64,000 bases of DNA. Origin: Rotaria sp. Silwood1 (Eukaryota > Rotifera > Eurotatoria > Philodinida > Philodinidae). Location of the stretch: positions 372,001-436,000 of the forward strand of contig CAJNOP010000010.1 of assembly GCA_905250075.1 (NCBI GenBank), in the 5' to 3' direction. Below are positions 17,961 to 29,867 of this stretch, piece by piece (position 1 is the stretch's first letter; the number at the start of each line of letters is the position of its first letter). The position numbers were made by a program, and so were the translations under genes. The notes beneath the pieces are model-generated. The model made no database searches. It had not been told where the DNA came from and saw only the letters and a list, made by a program, of their open reading frames with translations.

Positions 17961-19689
17961 ATGTCTATTCAATTTTCAATTAAATCAATTGAATATCTTA
18001 CTGAAAAATTAAATAATGATCAATGTCTATCTGATGAATCCCTTACTTATTTAACATTACAAACTACTGAACTTATTTTTAATCTCTTACAAGTAAAAAC
18101 AAAACAAATAATAAGAATTTTTTCTAACAATAATTTTCGTTTTAGGATGCTTGTAAAGTCGTAAGAAAATGTCGTCGGAAAGAAATGACAACAGAAGATT
18201 TTGCATTTGCATTAAAATTATATCATTTAGAAGTAAATTTTTTTGATTTTATTCTAAATATCTATTTATGTTCTCTAGTCTATGTATGGTTATAATACAA
18301 CATTGAATATTCATCGTTCATTATTTCGTAAAATAAAAAAAGATAACCGAATTCTATATCATATCGATGATAATATTATACCATTGGATGATTTAATTAC
18401 TAGTCAACTAAAAATACCTTTCGATATAAGTATTCATGGTAAATCATCAAGATATTTTTATGAAAAGAATTATATGATCTATTGATTTAATAGCACATTG
18501 GTTAGCAGTAAATGGTAAGCAACCAACAACAAATGAAAATCCTATGATAAATAGACCTATTCAATCAACTATTCGTTTAATTTCACAAAAAAATTTAAAT
18601 AAAATCTGTCATATTTTATCGATTGTAAATAAAAGAATTTATTTTATCATAAGATTAAATAAATTTAATATTTGTTTTCAAGGAACAAAATATTTATTAT
18701 AAAGAATTAACAGAAATGTGTATTTGTTCAAATGAAAAAAAACGAAAAGTAATTTATTCTTCATTATACTATCAATAATTTTTTTTTCTTTTATTAGCAA
18801 ACTTTATTGATTCTTTCATCGGATAGTAGTCTTCAACAAATTGTTTCACGTCTTATTATTTTCATATCAGAAGGCGTACGTGTAAATTTAACACCAACAT
18901 CGACCTTTGATCGATCAATAATTCTGAACTATTTAATGCAAATGAGTGATGCATTATTACAAAATGAAACACTTTTTCTAGAATCATATGTAAGAATTTT
19001 ATTTGATCAATAGAAATATTTGTATTGGCTTTTTTTCTTAGTTGCATCATTTATTACCAGCTATACTTTCTTGTTTACTTGAACGAAGAATTTCACGTGA
19101 TCATTGGTCATTACGTGATCTTGCAGCAAAATGTTGTGGACAAATTATACGGTAAGAATGAAATTAATTTTTAAAAGAATAACTTTTTAAAATTTGTTTT
19201 TAAGAAAATACTCTACAGCAGCAAATCGTTTACAACAACGTACAATAGATATTTTCTATCGAATTTTAATAAATAATGAAGAAAAATACACTTGGTCAAC
19301 TCAATACGGAGCATTTATTGGTCTTTGTGAAATGAGTCATAAAGTAAGTTCTTTTTCTTTTAAATAAATTTCTTTTCTTCTTATTGTATATATATTTAGG
19401 TAATTATTCAAATCATTTTTCCTCTTGTTAAACAATTAGGTGAAAAAATTCGATTAATATCAAATAATGAATTATCACAGAAAATGACAGAAGTTGTTGT
19501 TGTAAGATATTTTTATTGTTATTGTTTAACATAAAAATGCAACAATTCTTTGTTTTGATTTAGAAATTTATTACCATAGCTTATCATTCAGTTCAAAACG
19601 AAAATGAAAATAATGAAAAAAAACTTTATGAAGATTTTGGTTCCTATTTTGCACCTCTTATTCAGCATCAATTAATATTATTATTGTAG
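17961..19689 (+). CDS. TAF6: TAF6, TFIID histone-fold subunit
   Basis: About 414 residues from ten short exons. TAF6 pairs with TAF9 through a histone fold inside TFIID (and SAGA-type complexes). Residues 1-75 form the histone fold (TEDFAFALKLYHLE closes it), followed by SMYGYNT, the equivalent of the family's LYGF. The linker AHWLAVNGKQPTTNENP matches the TAF6 motif AHWL-x-(I/V)-x-G-x-QP-xx-PENP. The C-terminal HEAT region is clear: EQNIYYKELTE, FISEGVRVN, HWSLRDLAAK and WSTQYGAFIGLCE. An apparent stop at 18482 lies inside a 56-bp intron (donor after ATTCATG, acceptor before CACATTGG), so the gene is intact. It ends soon after the HEAT repeats and lacks the long low-complexity tail of vertebrate TAF6. 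Confidence 0.9.
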
Positions 19690-21500
19690 ATAAAGATAAT
19701 TATATTGTATGTTTATATAAATTAAATTATTTTTCTTTTTTAAATAAACAAATTAGCTATGTTCTTTCATTGACATGTGAATTGATACAATCAATCAATT
19801 AAGTAGTTATATTTTAATTAATCGACAGTTTTGAGTAATATCTTCATAAATAATTCAATGAATCTTTGTATATGGTCGAAAAACAAACCTAAATAGATGA
19901 GTTCTTTCTTGTATTCTATCTAGCATGAAATTAGAAAGGTGATAATTATTAGAAGATTAAATTCATTCGCCAATTGAGAAAATCTTGATAAAGCATTTCT
20001 CTCTCTTGATTCTAACAAAATGTTCTCACTTTTTTTTTTCTAATACAAAACAACTGCTACTATCTTGGGTCTGTTGGATCCGTTTTAAGACTAATTAATT
20101 AATTAATTCTCCTGATTTCTCGAAGAAACGAGAACATAATTGAATAGGTCATAAGATCATGGCAACAAAATAATTCATGTCATTTTTTACCAATTCTTTT
20201 ACTAATCTTATTAAAATATTCATCTAATGACAAATAACCTTGTTCATATCGTTTCATTAAATCAAGAATTCGTTGATTTCAAATAATCATTTTTTTTATT
20301 TTGTGAAGGCTTGTTGATATTGTTGTTAAGTTGTTTCATCGTAGTTGTATTGAACGCATAATCGTTCTTTAATTCATCAATTATTACAAGTTTGAATTGA
20401 AGGTCATAATATTGGCATTTATTCGGTGTTGCCGGTCCTTCAATTCGAATGTGTACGAGAGTCAAGTAGCCTAATACCTACACCCATACCTACTACTCGA
20501 AAGCATTTTTCTTGTCCTCTCTATTGATGGTAATAGTCGTTTAAAAAATGTTGGATGATGTCATTACTATTTAGTTTATTTCTCTCTTCAAGGCAATATT
20601 TCTGAAATTGTTCAGAAAAAAATTCTGTCAATGAAAAAAGAAGATACATTTTGGGTTGAGTTTATGAAATATATTTGCTTATTACAAATAAATAGCTGGA
20701 CTCATATGAAGTATCATTTAATGTATAAGTTATATTAGCCGAAGAAATTACATTCTTACAGCTGACAGTTCTTTCTAAAATATTAGTTAAATTTCATATT
20801 CATGAAATTACATTGAATACATAAATAATTTGTTATTTTCTTTCAAACAAATAATTGAAAATCTAAAAATAAAATTTCTAATAATAATGTTTGTTTGCTA
20901 ATGACAAGCAATTTACTCAAGTTATGTTTCTCTATCAATCATCTCCTTCGCATAAATCTTTTTGATCCCAGCAGGCATAAAAAAAATATTATTTCTCAAG
21001 ATTTATTTTATTCATTCATTCATCCGGAAGAGTTAAGAGTATAGTCGTATTTCTTCTCATCTTACTGTTATTACCACAATTTTATTGCTCAAATATTCTT
21101 TATTATATTGTTCCTGACTTTTTTTAATTTGATCGTTCGAATGAGCTTTTTCTTTTATACACAAGGGATCAATGAATATGAATATAAATAAGAAAAAAAA
21201 AAAAAGAGAAATGTCTTGTACATGAGCACACAACAGGTGAAAAGTCTACAACACTCATGAGGGGGTCTAACATAAAAATTACTCATTGATGAGATGTATG
21301 TGTGTATGTTAGTGTTATTGATTGAAATAGAGAAAAAGAAAGAACGAACAAGCAAATTGATGGATGAAAGATTGTGTGTATTTCGATTGGTTAAAATAAG
21401 TGAGAAAAAAATCTACATTATCACCGCCAATCAAATTTACGTTTACAGGTGTTACTATTCAATGTGTTGATAAGTCTATTTGCTTTTAACACATCGTACA
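19690..21500. other. Intergenic stretch upstream of FoxB
   Basis: About 1.8 kb. A 67-codon minus-strand frame at 20262-20465 includes YDLQFKLVIIDELKND but has no recognisable domain and no in-phase continuation. A TTAA-rich microsatellite lies near 20093-20109, and a C-rich patch (CCTACACCCATACCTAC, about 20475) resembles the telomere-like hairpin sequences described elsewhere. The final few hundred bases probably hold the FoxB promoter. Confidence 0.35.
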
Positions 21501-22758
21501 ATGCCACGACCCGGCAAATCTTCTTATTCAGATGAAAAACCTCCATGTGAGTCAAAAAAAAAAAACTTTTTTACTAAAAAATTTCAATTCGTTTTATATT
21601 TTCTTAGATTCATATATTGCTTTAACAGCAATGGCTATTCAACAAAGTCCAGAAAAAATGTTACCGCTCAGTGATATTTACAAAGTAAAACAAAAGAAAA
21701 CAATATAAATTATATTTTTCGTGTATTGCGTTTTTTTTTTAATTTAGTTTATTACTGATCGGTTTCCATATTATCGTACGAATACGCAAAAATGGCAAAA
21801 TTCATTAAGACATAATTTATCTTTCAATGATTGTTTTATAAAAATTCCTCGTAGAATTGATCGACCTGGTAAAGGCAATTTTTGGGCATTACATAGCAAG
21901 TAAGTCATATACAGAACATGAGTTCAATCAAACAAATTGATGAAAGAAATTATTTTACTTATACATGACTCATAGAAGATGGGTTAGAAAATAAAGAGTA
22001 ACTGTTTGTCTACGTGTTAGAAAAAACATAAGTGATCATTTTAAAAACATCATTAAAAACAGTAAGCATGTTCACACAATTAAATCTGACATGTTTTTTT
22101 TTGAAACAATTCAATATAACAGAAGCCGTCATTGAATTGAAAAGAAAAAAAAACTACATCTTGTCAAACACTTGATGAATAGCATCTCTTTTTTTCACCT
22201 GTTTTCACTTATATATTAATACAATATTGTTTGATCTTTTCCGATGTGATATATAGCTTATTGATAATTGCTACAATTAAAGAGGCTTGATCTTGTATAT
22301 ACGTATGTATGTATATAAACAAGCGAATATCAGCATTTGAACGAAACATTTGATCTCAATTTCATTTCGAATAAATTAATGAAAATGAGATTTTATTTAG
22401 ATGTGGTGACATGTTTGAAAATGGAAGTTATCTACGCCGACGAAAACGTTTTAAATTATTAAATAAATCTAATGTAGAAAAAACAGTAAATATGAAAAAA
22501 TCGATAAAAACAACTCTTGTCAGTACACCATCATCATCTCCGATTAAATCACAACAAATAAAAAGTTCATTTTTTATTGATAATCTTCTTGCAAATGATA
22601 CAAATACAAATACAAGTTATACAACATCATCAACATCATCACCATCAGAAACAAATTGTACATTGAAACATCTACTTTATTCTACTGATTTTGATCTTGT
22701 TCAAAAATTAACATATTTTAACGATTTTCATGGACAACAGCAACAGATTTATTGGTGA
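21501..22758 (+). CDS. FOXB: FoxB forkhead transcription factor
   Basis: 210 residues from four exons (21501-21546, 21608-21684, 21748-21899, 22401-22758). FoxB proteins are developmental DNA-binding regulators, mostly neural. The forkhead domain starts almost at the N-terminus, as is typical of Fox[28 protein letters not shown], then the recognition helix [15 protein letters not shown]. The FoxB continuation [18 protein letters not shown] follows. The tail is serine- and threonine-rich (residues about 120-210) and much shorter than in vertebrates. The third intron is about 500 bp and separates the last forkhead wing from the tail. Large non-coding flanks on both sides fit a developmental regulator. 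Confidence 0.93.
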
Positions 22759-25700
22759 AAAAAGAATATTTTTTTTTTGACACATCATCAATTTTGTGTA
22801 TTAGGCCAACTATGCTTCATTTGCGTCTAATGACTTTGTATTTTGTTCGTTATAAAACTCAAGTATATTTTTTTTTTGTTGATGACATTTGGTGTGTGTG
22901 TGCGTTGGTCTCAGTATAATAATATAATGAAGTTGTCACACAAGATGTTAAAATTGGATGATGATGGATATACTAAAAAAAACAAAAAGGAAAATTCTAA
23001 TCACCTGAGAATATACTATGACAGTAGTGTTAATTGAGAAAATATTCAAGCATGCATACAAATATTATATATGTATATATTTTCTTTGTCGTCTTGTCTC
23101 GTCATTATCATTATGTGAAGGTATGATAGCGGTGAAAATGAAAGAGCAAAAGAATGAAAAAAAATCATCTCTCAAGGGAGATCTACAAAGAGAATATATT
23201 TGAGTATGCACACACAGACCAAATTGAAAGGCAATGTATTCTGTAGAGATCTTAATAAGTATTTCAAATATGAATATCTGAATTGTCTACGTTTAGGTCT
23301 TAAAAAGAAAAGATCAAACTTTTTCGATTTTACACATTCTTCTGCTAATAGATCTACTAAAGCGCTTTTAGTCATTTTTTGTAAAATTTGCTAGAAGTAT
23401 TCATTTTGTTTTCAGGAAGGAATTGCAGAAAATCAGCAAGATTGACCATGTCGGAGTTAGCTCACTGTGAAAAAATAGTTGAGTCATGTCTGATTTCTAT
23501 CTAGATATTCATCTCATTAAGTACATTTTGCTGTCAACGATCATCAGAAATACTTCTCATGCTTTTTTTTTCATACATTGAAATCTATTATTTATTATTA
23601 ACAAGCTGGTACAAACCAAAGTACTCTCATGAAACAAAATATGATATAGATAAGAAATTTTCTTGTCGGCACTTGTACAAAATAGAAAATGAAAGATATT
23701 GACAACGGCTGGTCTAAACGAAGTCGTCGACATGACAGATGAATGTAACGGAGCATTATTTGTTTCTTCTCACAGTCAGCTAAACATTATTTTATTTTAT
23801 TTCTTTCTGTTTTTTTCATTTTCTTTTTTCTTCTTTAACTGTTTTCATTGCGACCAAAACGTTAAATATCTATTCATAGAATAAGATGTAAAATCGAAAA
23901 AGTTTGGTCCTATCTTTTGTTTTTTTTTCAGATCTAAATGAAGGCAGCTAATATATTTATATTCGAGATCTAATTATTGTTTGATTTCTATTTTTAATTG
24001 AATAGAGTTTGTTTGAATCAATCTACTTTTTGCAATATAGGTTTTTGTTAATGAAAATTATAGGTGTTAATATATTCTTTCTTTTTCTCCGACGGAGTAA
24101 AAAAAACATTCGCTGTTAGAAAATATAGATGAATAAAATATGTACTTATTTTTCAATTAAAGAATTTATCGATGTTATCACTTACCATTCTTTTTTAATA
24201 ATGCATATTTTCTTTGATTTCATGCTTTTTTTTCATGAGAAAAGCAATACGAGACTATGTCCATGATGAAGATTAGTTCCAAGTCTTTTCATTACTTTTA
24301 TTTAGACTCTTGAAAGATTATTCAACTTATTGTTTTTTAATAAAAGTTCATTAGCGCATGATCGTCAATTTTTTCATTAACATTGATTTGATTCACGAAG
24401 CAATAAATGCTATTTGTATTATTTTTCATTTTTTTTCTATTTCGAGTTGTTCAATATGAAACTATGAATCATCAATGAGAGAGGAAGAGAACAATTGTGA
24501 TTTACAACATTTCTGTTAGATGACTCTTCATACTTTTCTTTCAAAGGGAAATAAAATTTGAATTTTTAATATATCTTCAACACATATACTGATGTTCAGA
24601 ACTTTTTCAATTGAGGTTTTTTTCATTTTCTTTCCGATTTCAAAATCGTTTTGAAAACTTTCTACATTGTCAAATAAATACGAAATGCGAAAATGTATTC
24701 AGGAGCAGTTTTTGGTATAGTATAGATGACATAACCAAGCATCAATTTATGGAAGACGTCTAATTTTTTAAAATGCTACTTAATTAGTAAGTCTCAAGCA
24801 TTTTCGAAAGATAAAAGTTTAAAAAGCGTGCGGTATTCTATATATTGATGATCAATAGGATAACAATTTTCAAGAATTATCAGAAGACTGAATGAATCTG
24901 ATTTGCATAGTGCTTCTTGTTTCATTTTCCCTATAAATAGTTATTTTGTATTTTGTTAAGAACGAGTCCTACATATGCAACTTTATTTCTGTTATCAACT
25001 ATTGTCACCATAATTATCGGTAAAGAAACTGAATGATGCAACTACGTAGTAGGTAACCATATTGGAATACGCATTCGTACAAATAGTTATGACGAGAAAG
25101 AATTAAAATTGAAAGAAAAGCTCAATATGACAGAATGATAAGATAAGTTTATACAGCACAACACAATACAGAAAGTCTGTTGATTGTAATATTCAAATTG
25201 AGCTCAATGATACTTGGACATTTCAATTTAATTCGTATACTGAATGAATGGAATTAGCAATATGTTTTCGAAATCGATGCATTAATTTGAGCTCGATTGA
25301 TTAAAAAGTTTAACAGTCTATGAGTTACACAGAATTGAATTGCATTGATCATTTATATAGGCTGAATTATTCAACTTTGATTGAGATCTCAACAAGACTC
25401 ACACCTGTGTCATATTATTCATACCTAGTATTAGCTGTCAATTTCAAATAAATTGTATCTATAAGATAGAAGGGTATGGGATGGGTGCCTGTATAGACAA
25501 GCATCACAGCATCAACCATATGTACACTCCTATATGTTTTGGCAGTACAAATATTCATACTATATAATTTGCTATTGAAAAATAATCGAGGGTTGCTGTG
25601 AGTGCGCATGAAGAGAAGATCAACAGTCACAGCCATGCTAGGCATACCTGAAAATTAGAAATGGGGAAGGAGGAATGAATATTATTTCCTTTTTCTTATC

Positions 25701-26734
25701 TGATTTTTGTCTTTCGAGAAGCAACAAAAGTGTTTGTATAATGTATGGAAAATTTGATCGGCGCATCTATTTTTCTTGCTCTCTTTTTCGTCGAAAATTG
25801 ATGTGGTTACACAGGATGTACTGAAGAAGCTCTTTTTTTTCTTGTACAAAAGAATTGATGAGACAAGTGAGAATGGTACACCTCATTCAGTGTCAGCGGT
25901 TAGTGTTCTTCCAGCTTTTATATAGCAACGCAAAATCAATACTCGAGTGACGTCACGTTGCAGCAGAAAATGTTAATAATAATACGTTGGCCTTGGTGCA
26001 GTTTTTACGAAAGAAAAATTGTAAAATACAACTATGTAGAGTATGAAAGAGCAATGCTGATTTATAGTGCGAAGTGTCTTTTACATATCTGTAGGGATAT
26101 GAGGGTGTGTGAATGCAGGTGCACAACTTCTCTTGTCCTACTAACATCCACAAATATCTGCCTAACCAATGATTTTCATCCGCATCCACTTCACATGAAC
26201 ACCTGCACAACTTATTCTCATTTGCTTACACTGACACTATTACTGTCACCGATTCGTATATCCATGCTCGCCCCCATCTACTCCTGTACCCACAAGATAA
26301 TGGGTTCGCAACTATCAATTAATCCAGAGCTGTGTTCAAGATCAAATACTTTTCATCTTTACTTGAATTGAAGTACGGCCCCCACTTCACCAGAAGAAAC
26401 TCATGATTTGTTTCTCAACTTTTGAGCTGCATGCTAAATATTCGATAAAATATCTTCTAATTCACAACGAGTATGGCTATGCGTGTGAGAGAGTATGAGT
26501 ACAGAATTTGTCTTCACACAGCACTACAGTCACAGAAATCTACACCCCAAACCCACACTCATGTTTTTGAAAATCATTATAAAGCAAAATGAAAATTAAA
26601 GTCTCAAGTGATGTCTTATATAGACGATGATGACTGTACAATTTCCAATAAGTTCGAGAATTTCTATTTTTAAAAGAATATGTTGAACTGTAAAGGTTCT
26701 CTTAACTATATTATTGTTCAGTTAAAATATTTTC
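22759..26734. other. Large gene-poor intergenic region
   Basis: About 4 kb without a convincing exon on either strand. The ORFs present are low-complexity or overlapping. The first 3 kb is AT-rich with T and A runs. From about 25.4 to 26.6 kb the composition shifts: there are more CAC/GTG words (GGGTATGGGATGGGTGCC near 25472, ATGAGGGTGTGTGAATGC near 26099), a TATATA-containing patch at about 25917 and a CRE-like palindrome at 25948. That sub-region may be a promoter without an identified gene. Confidence 0.35.
25948..25955. promoter_or_regulatory. Perfect CRE/ATF palindrome TGACGTCA
   Basis: The 8-bp site TGACGTCA is the canonical CREB/ATF binding sequence. It lies about 30 bp downstream of a TTTATATAG patch in a locally less AT-rich stretch. 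No gene could be assigned immediately downstream on the plus strand. The sequence is seen; function is inferred. Confidence 0.3.
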
Positions 26735-27503
26735 TCAATTGTTATCATTATCATTTGATGACAAAGAACGTTTCACTAGGCTACTCAAATTCCGTTCATT
26801 GAACCAAATGAATTGATCAGCTGTCATTTTTTGCTTGATAATATTCAATTCTTTCGGTGTATTTCCGCGTTCAACATAATTCGGATTATCCCTTTTACAA
26901 CAACATTCCGTAACCCATAAGCAGTCGGTACATCGAAAGCATCTATCTGTATCATATACTGTATATAGTTTTTTGATTTCTGCTTTTGTATTAATCGTAA
27001 CTTACGTAGCCGTTACTGGTAATTTTGGATTAGTTGGTGAATCTATTTTTTTTGCAACAATCAATAATGTTGTCAATAAAGCGTCTGATTGGCTGTTAAA
27101 CGTAAATGCTTGAGCTATGTACGACCCTTCGATTGCAGCTACTATTAATATTTTAACACTTTCAACTGCTCGATCACGAAATTTTTCTGGAATGAGCAAG
27201 CTTGTCATTACTGTAGCAAGTGTAGATATTTCAACTTGAGCTTGTCCAACTGAGCCGTCTGTTGTTGTTACACCCATGTAATCAACCCAATTAGCTGAAA
27301 TAAAAGAGAAAGACTTAGAATATTTGATCATTGTAGAATACGATCTTACCAGGTGCTGATACGTTTAATACTTGTGCCGTTTGCCACATTGGAGTAGATT
27401 CACTGGCGGATTTTGCACTAAGTCGAACGATCGGCGATGCACTGAATGCGGTATATACTGTAATCAAATGCAACATCAAAAATACAATAGAATTTTTTCC
27501 CAT
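26735..27503 (-). CDS. Secreted protein of unknown family with Cys-rich segment
   Basis: 216 residues from three exons (27350-27503, 27006-27294, 26735-26942), all in phase. The start MGKNSIVFLMLHLITVYTA is a clear signal peptide, cleaved probably after FSA. The middle (residues about 52-147) is soluble and mostly helical in composition, with TLATVMTSLLIPEKFRDRA and VAAIEGSYIAQAFTF. The third exon opens with CFRCTDCLWVTECCCKR, seven cysteines in seventeen residues, which suggests disulfides or metal binding. The tail is polar and ends SSNDNDNN. I do not recognise the family, and no transmembrane segment appears after the signal. An alternative acceptor a few bases upstream would bring a stop into frame, so the chosen one (after GATAG) is the one that works. 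It lies alone in a gene-poor region. Confidence 0.7.
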
Positions 27504-28689
27504 ATTTGATCTGAAAAATACAAAACATTGACAAAAAAGCAATGTCGTTTCAGTACATTCATATGTCCTGCAAAAAATATCTCTAACGAAAGAACTTTGT
27601 CAAATAAAATATGTCGTTTGAATCCGTATTAAGGCTATGAACAAAACTCGATAGGTTATTTAGAAGCCTTCGTCTTTCAGTCTGTAATGCTTGATAAGTT
27701 TTCGAACCTGTTATAAGGTACTTCGAAAACAGTCATATTAAAAAAATGATCCATTTGAAATTTTATCAATAGATAAAAATTCAGGTTTTTAAAATACTTT
27801 AAGTGGTTCAGTGAAAACGAACCTTGTTTGTCAGAATAATAAATTTAAAAAAAAATCTTGAAACTGTTGCTAAATAAAGGTATGTTTTGTATATTTCGTA
27901 TTTTCAGAAGAAAACAAGATCTGTTTTACTGAATTTTTAACGGTATTTCTAGAAGCACAAAATCGAGTAATGAGTAAGTTATCGAGTTGAAATTTCTTCA
28001 AATAATTATTTTGGAATAACTTTCGGACAGATCAAAAATTCAATAAATCGATAATAATTTGAGTTCAAAGCTCTACTGAGCCCCACTTAGTGATCATATG
28101 GTCTCAATGTGAAGGTTTCAGTCGTAGATATTTTCTCGTAAGTCATAGCAAGGTTCTCTTGAAAGTGGAAGAGATCAGTAGCACAATAGCTATGTATTAG
28201 TTCGCGATCACATCACGATCGACTTTAGGTTGTTTTGCTCTCAGCAACAAGCTAACATTAGCTTGAAACATTCACTAACAATGATAAACAGAAAATAAAG
28301 CTCAGCCAAGATGAGGCCCATTGTAATGATAAAACTAATTTTTGTATTTTCTAACGAAGCAACTGGTCAATCGCTTTTGGGCTGAAACTATTTTATCCAT
28401 AGAACCTAGTGAGTATGTAAATGCATGGCTGTTGATCTTTTACAATCTTCATAGGCAAGAAGTAAAAAATGCATGTCCTGAAAATTTTTCAAAATTTTGT
28501 TTGACCTCGTTCTACTGTGCAATTCATGGTAATGGAATATATTTTTTTTTGTTTGAAAGCTTAGATACTGCTCTTCCAAAATCTATCTTCAAAATCAGTC
28601 TACGATGGAATACGAGAAAGTTATGACAAAAACAAAAAGGGAGAGGGGGCGAAACTTATGAAACATCCTTTATGTTTTATAAAAAGAAG
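27504..28689. other. Intergenic, no clear gene
   Basis: About 1.2 kb. One frame (28342-28626) gives 94 codons without a methionine start or recognised domain and sits at the edge of a repeat array, so it is treated as non-coding. No strong hairpin was seen. Confidence 0.35.
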
Positions 28690-29340
28690 TAAAATATACC
28701 ACAAGATACAACTTGAAAAGCTCTACAATCTACGAAATAAAGCTTATTTTAATTGTACACTATTTGATTTCAAAAAAGCAAAATTCTCTGCCACCAATTT
28801 TGGCCGTTACGAAAAAATCATTCTTTTTTAATTCAAATTTTTTTTTCTCTTATTTCATCTTTTCATCACCTAATATGCCTTCGTAAAAACAACAAAATAT
28901 GCCACAAGATGCAGCGTGAAAAGCTCTACAATTTACAAAGAACAGCTTATTTCATACATGCGCCTTTTGTTTTCAAAACAAGCGAAATTCTGTGCGACCA
29001 ATTTTCGTCGTTGCGAAAAACTCATTTTTTTCTACATGAAAGAGAAATTCTTTTTTCCTTATCTCATCTTTCTATCACCCAATGTGTCTTCGTATAAAAA
29101 CAAAATATACCATAAGATGCAGCTTGAAACCTCTACATTTTACATAAGACCACTAATTTTATAATGTTTCTTCTTGTTTTGAAAAAAAGCAAAATTCTTT
29201 TTGACCATTTTTCCCACGGTCGAAATTTGGGCGCTCAAAATTTTGCTCATTTTAAAAACAAAAAGAGTAACTATAAAAAAGCGATCTTATGTAAATTGTA
29301 GAGCTTTTCACGTTGCATCCTGTGATATATTTTGTTTTTC
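28690..29340. repeat. Three tandem ~205-bp repeats closed by an inverted copy of the repeat start
   Basis: A unit beginning AAAATATACCACAAGAT and continuing through GAAAAGCTCTACAAT recurs at about 28691, 28894 and 29102 (spacing 203 and 208 bp), with visible divergence between copies. At 29282-29335 the first ~54 bp of the unit appears again on the opposite strand. The whole block is therefore flanked by inverted ends, as in some non-autonomous DNA elements with internal tandem amplification. No protein is encoded. It lies between the orphan secreted gene and the ADP-ribosyltransferase. Confidence 0.75.
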
Positions 29341-29538
29341 AATTAAGCGTATCACATGATGGAAAAATAAAATGCAAAGTGTAGCCATTTATTATGAGTC
29401 ACCCGTTAGATAACACGAGATATATATAATTTTATTTGGGTTCGATTAATTGTAAACAATGTCTTCTGCATTACATTTGACAAAAACTGAAAATTTTTTC
29501 ATCCTTATAAATTTAACGTTCATTCGTTCCATTATACC

Positions 29539-29741
29539 ATCCCATATGTTTGACTGCAATCAAATTGCGACGCAGTTACGCATAACTGCGATCGCACCGT
29601 GACCCGTAATTGCGGAAAATTGCGACGCAGCTATGCGAAACTGCGAATTTTTTACCGTAACCGCGCGCACAGGCCTGCGATATTTTTTTCGTAGTTACGT
29701 CTAACTGCGTCGCAGTCGTTAAAAAAGTGGCGACATGGGAT
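29539..29741. mobile_element. GC-rich MITE-like element with inverted ends
   Basis: About 203 bp, conspicuously GC-rich against the AT-rich background. The outer ends are ATCCCAT and ATGGGAT. The inner inverted segments TGCGACGCAGTTACGCATAA (left) and TGCGACGCAGTTAGACGTAA (right, read on the opposite strand) match over most positions. The interior repeats GCGA/TGCG words. It has no coding capacity. It lies 126 bp upstream of the ADP-ribosyltransferase start codon, so it may form part of that promoter. No clear target duplication was identified. Confidence 0.6.
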
Positions 29742-29867
29742 TTAATTTTTATCGAGAATAAAATGTGAGTTTAAACTTATGTTGTTTTAAATTTGATTTA
29801 ACAAAAAAAGTGATTTCAACTACTTTACTAAGCAAAAAAGTAATTAGCACTGAGCCAAAGAGCAGCT

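Noticed and set aside
18420-18500. Apparent premature stop in TAF6
   Set aside because: A 56-bp intron with good GT/AG ends removes it and restores the AHWLAVNG motif, so the gene is not broken.
25953-26371. 137-codon plus-strand frame overlapping an 85-codon minus-strand frame
   Set aside because: Two overlapping frames with no domain, in a CAC/GTG-rich region, look like compositional artefacts.
26942-27005. Apparent stop at the second splice junction of the secreted orphan gene
   Set aside because: Using the acceptor after GATAG keeps the frame and gives the Cys-rich exon; the nearer CAG acceptor is simply not the one used.
28342-28626. 94-codon open frame beside the tandem repeats
   Set aside because: No ATG start, no recognised domain and no splice partner.
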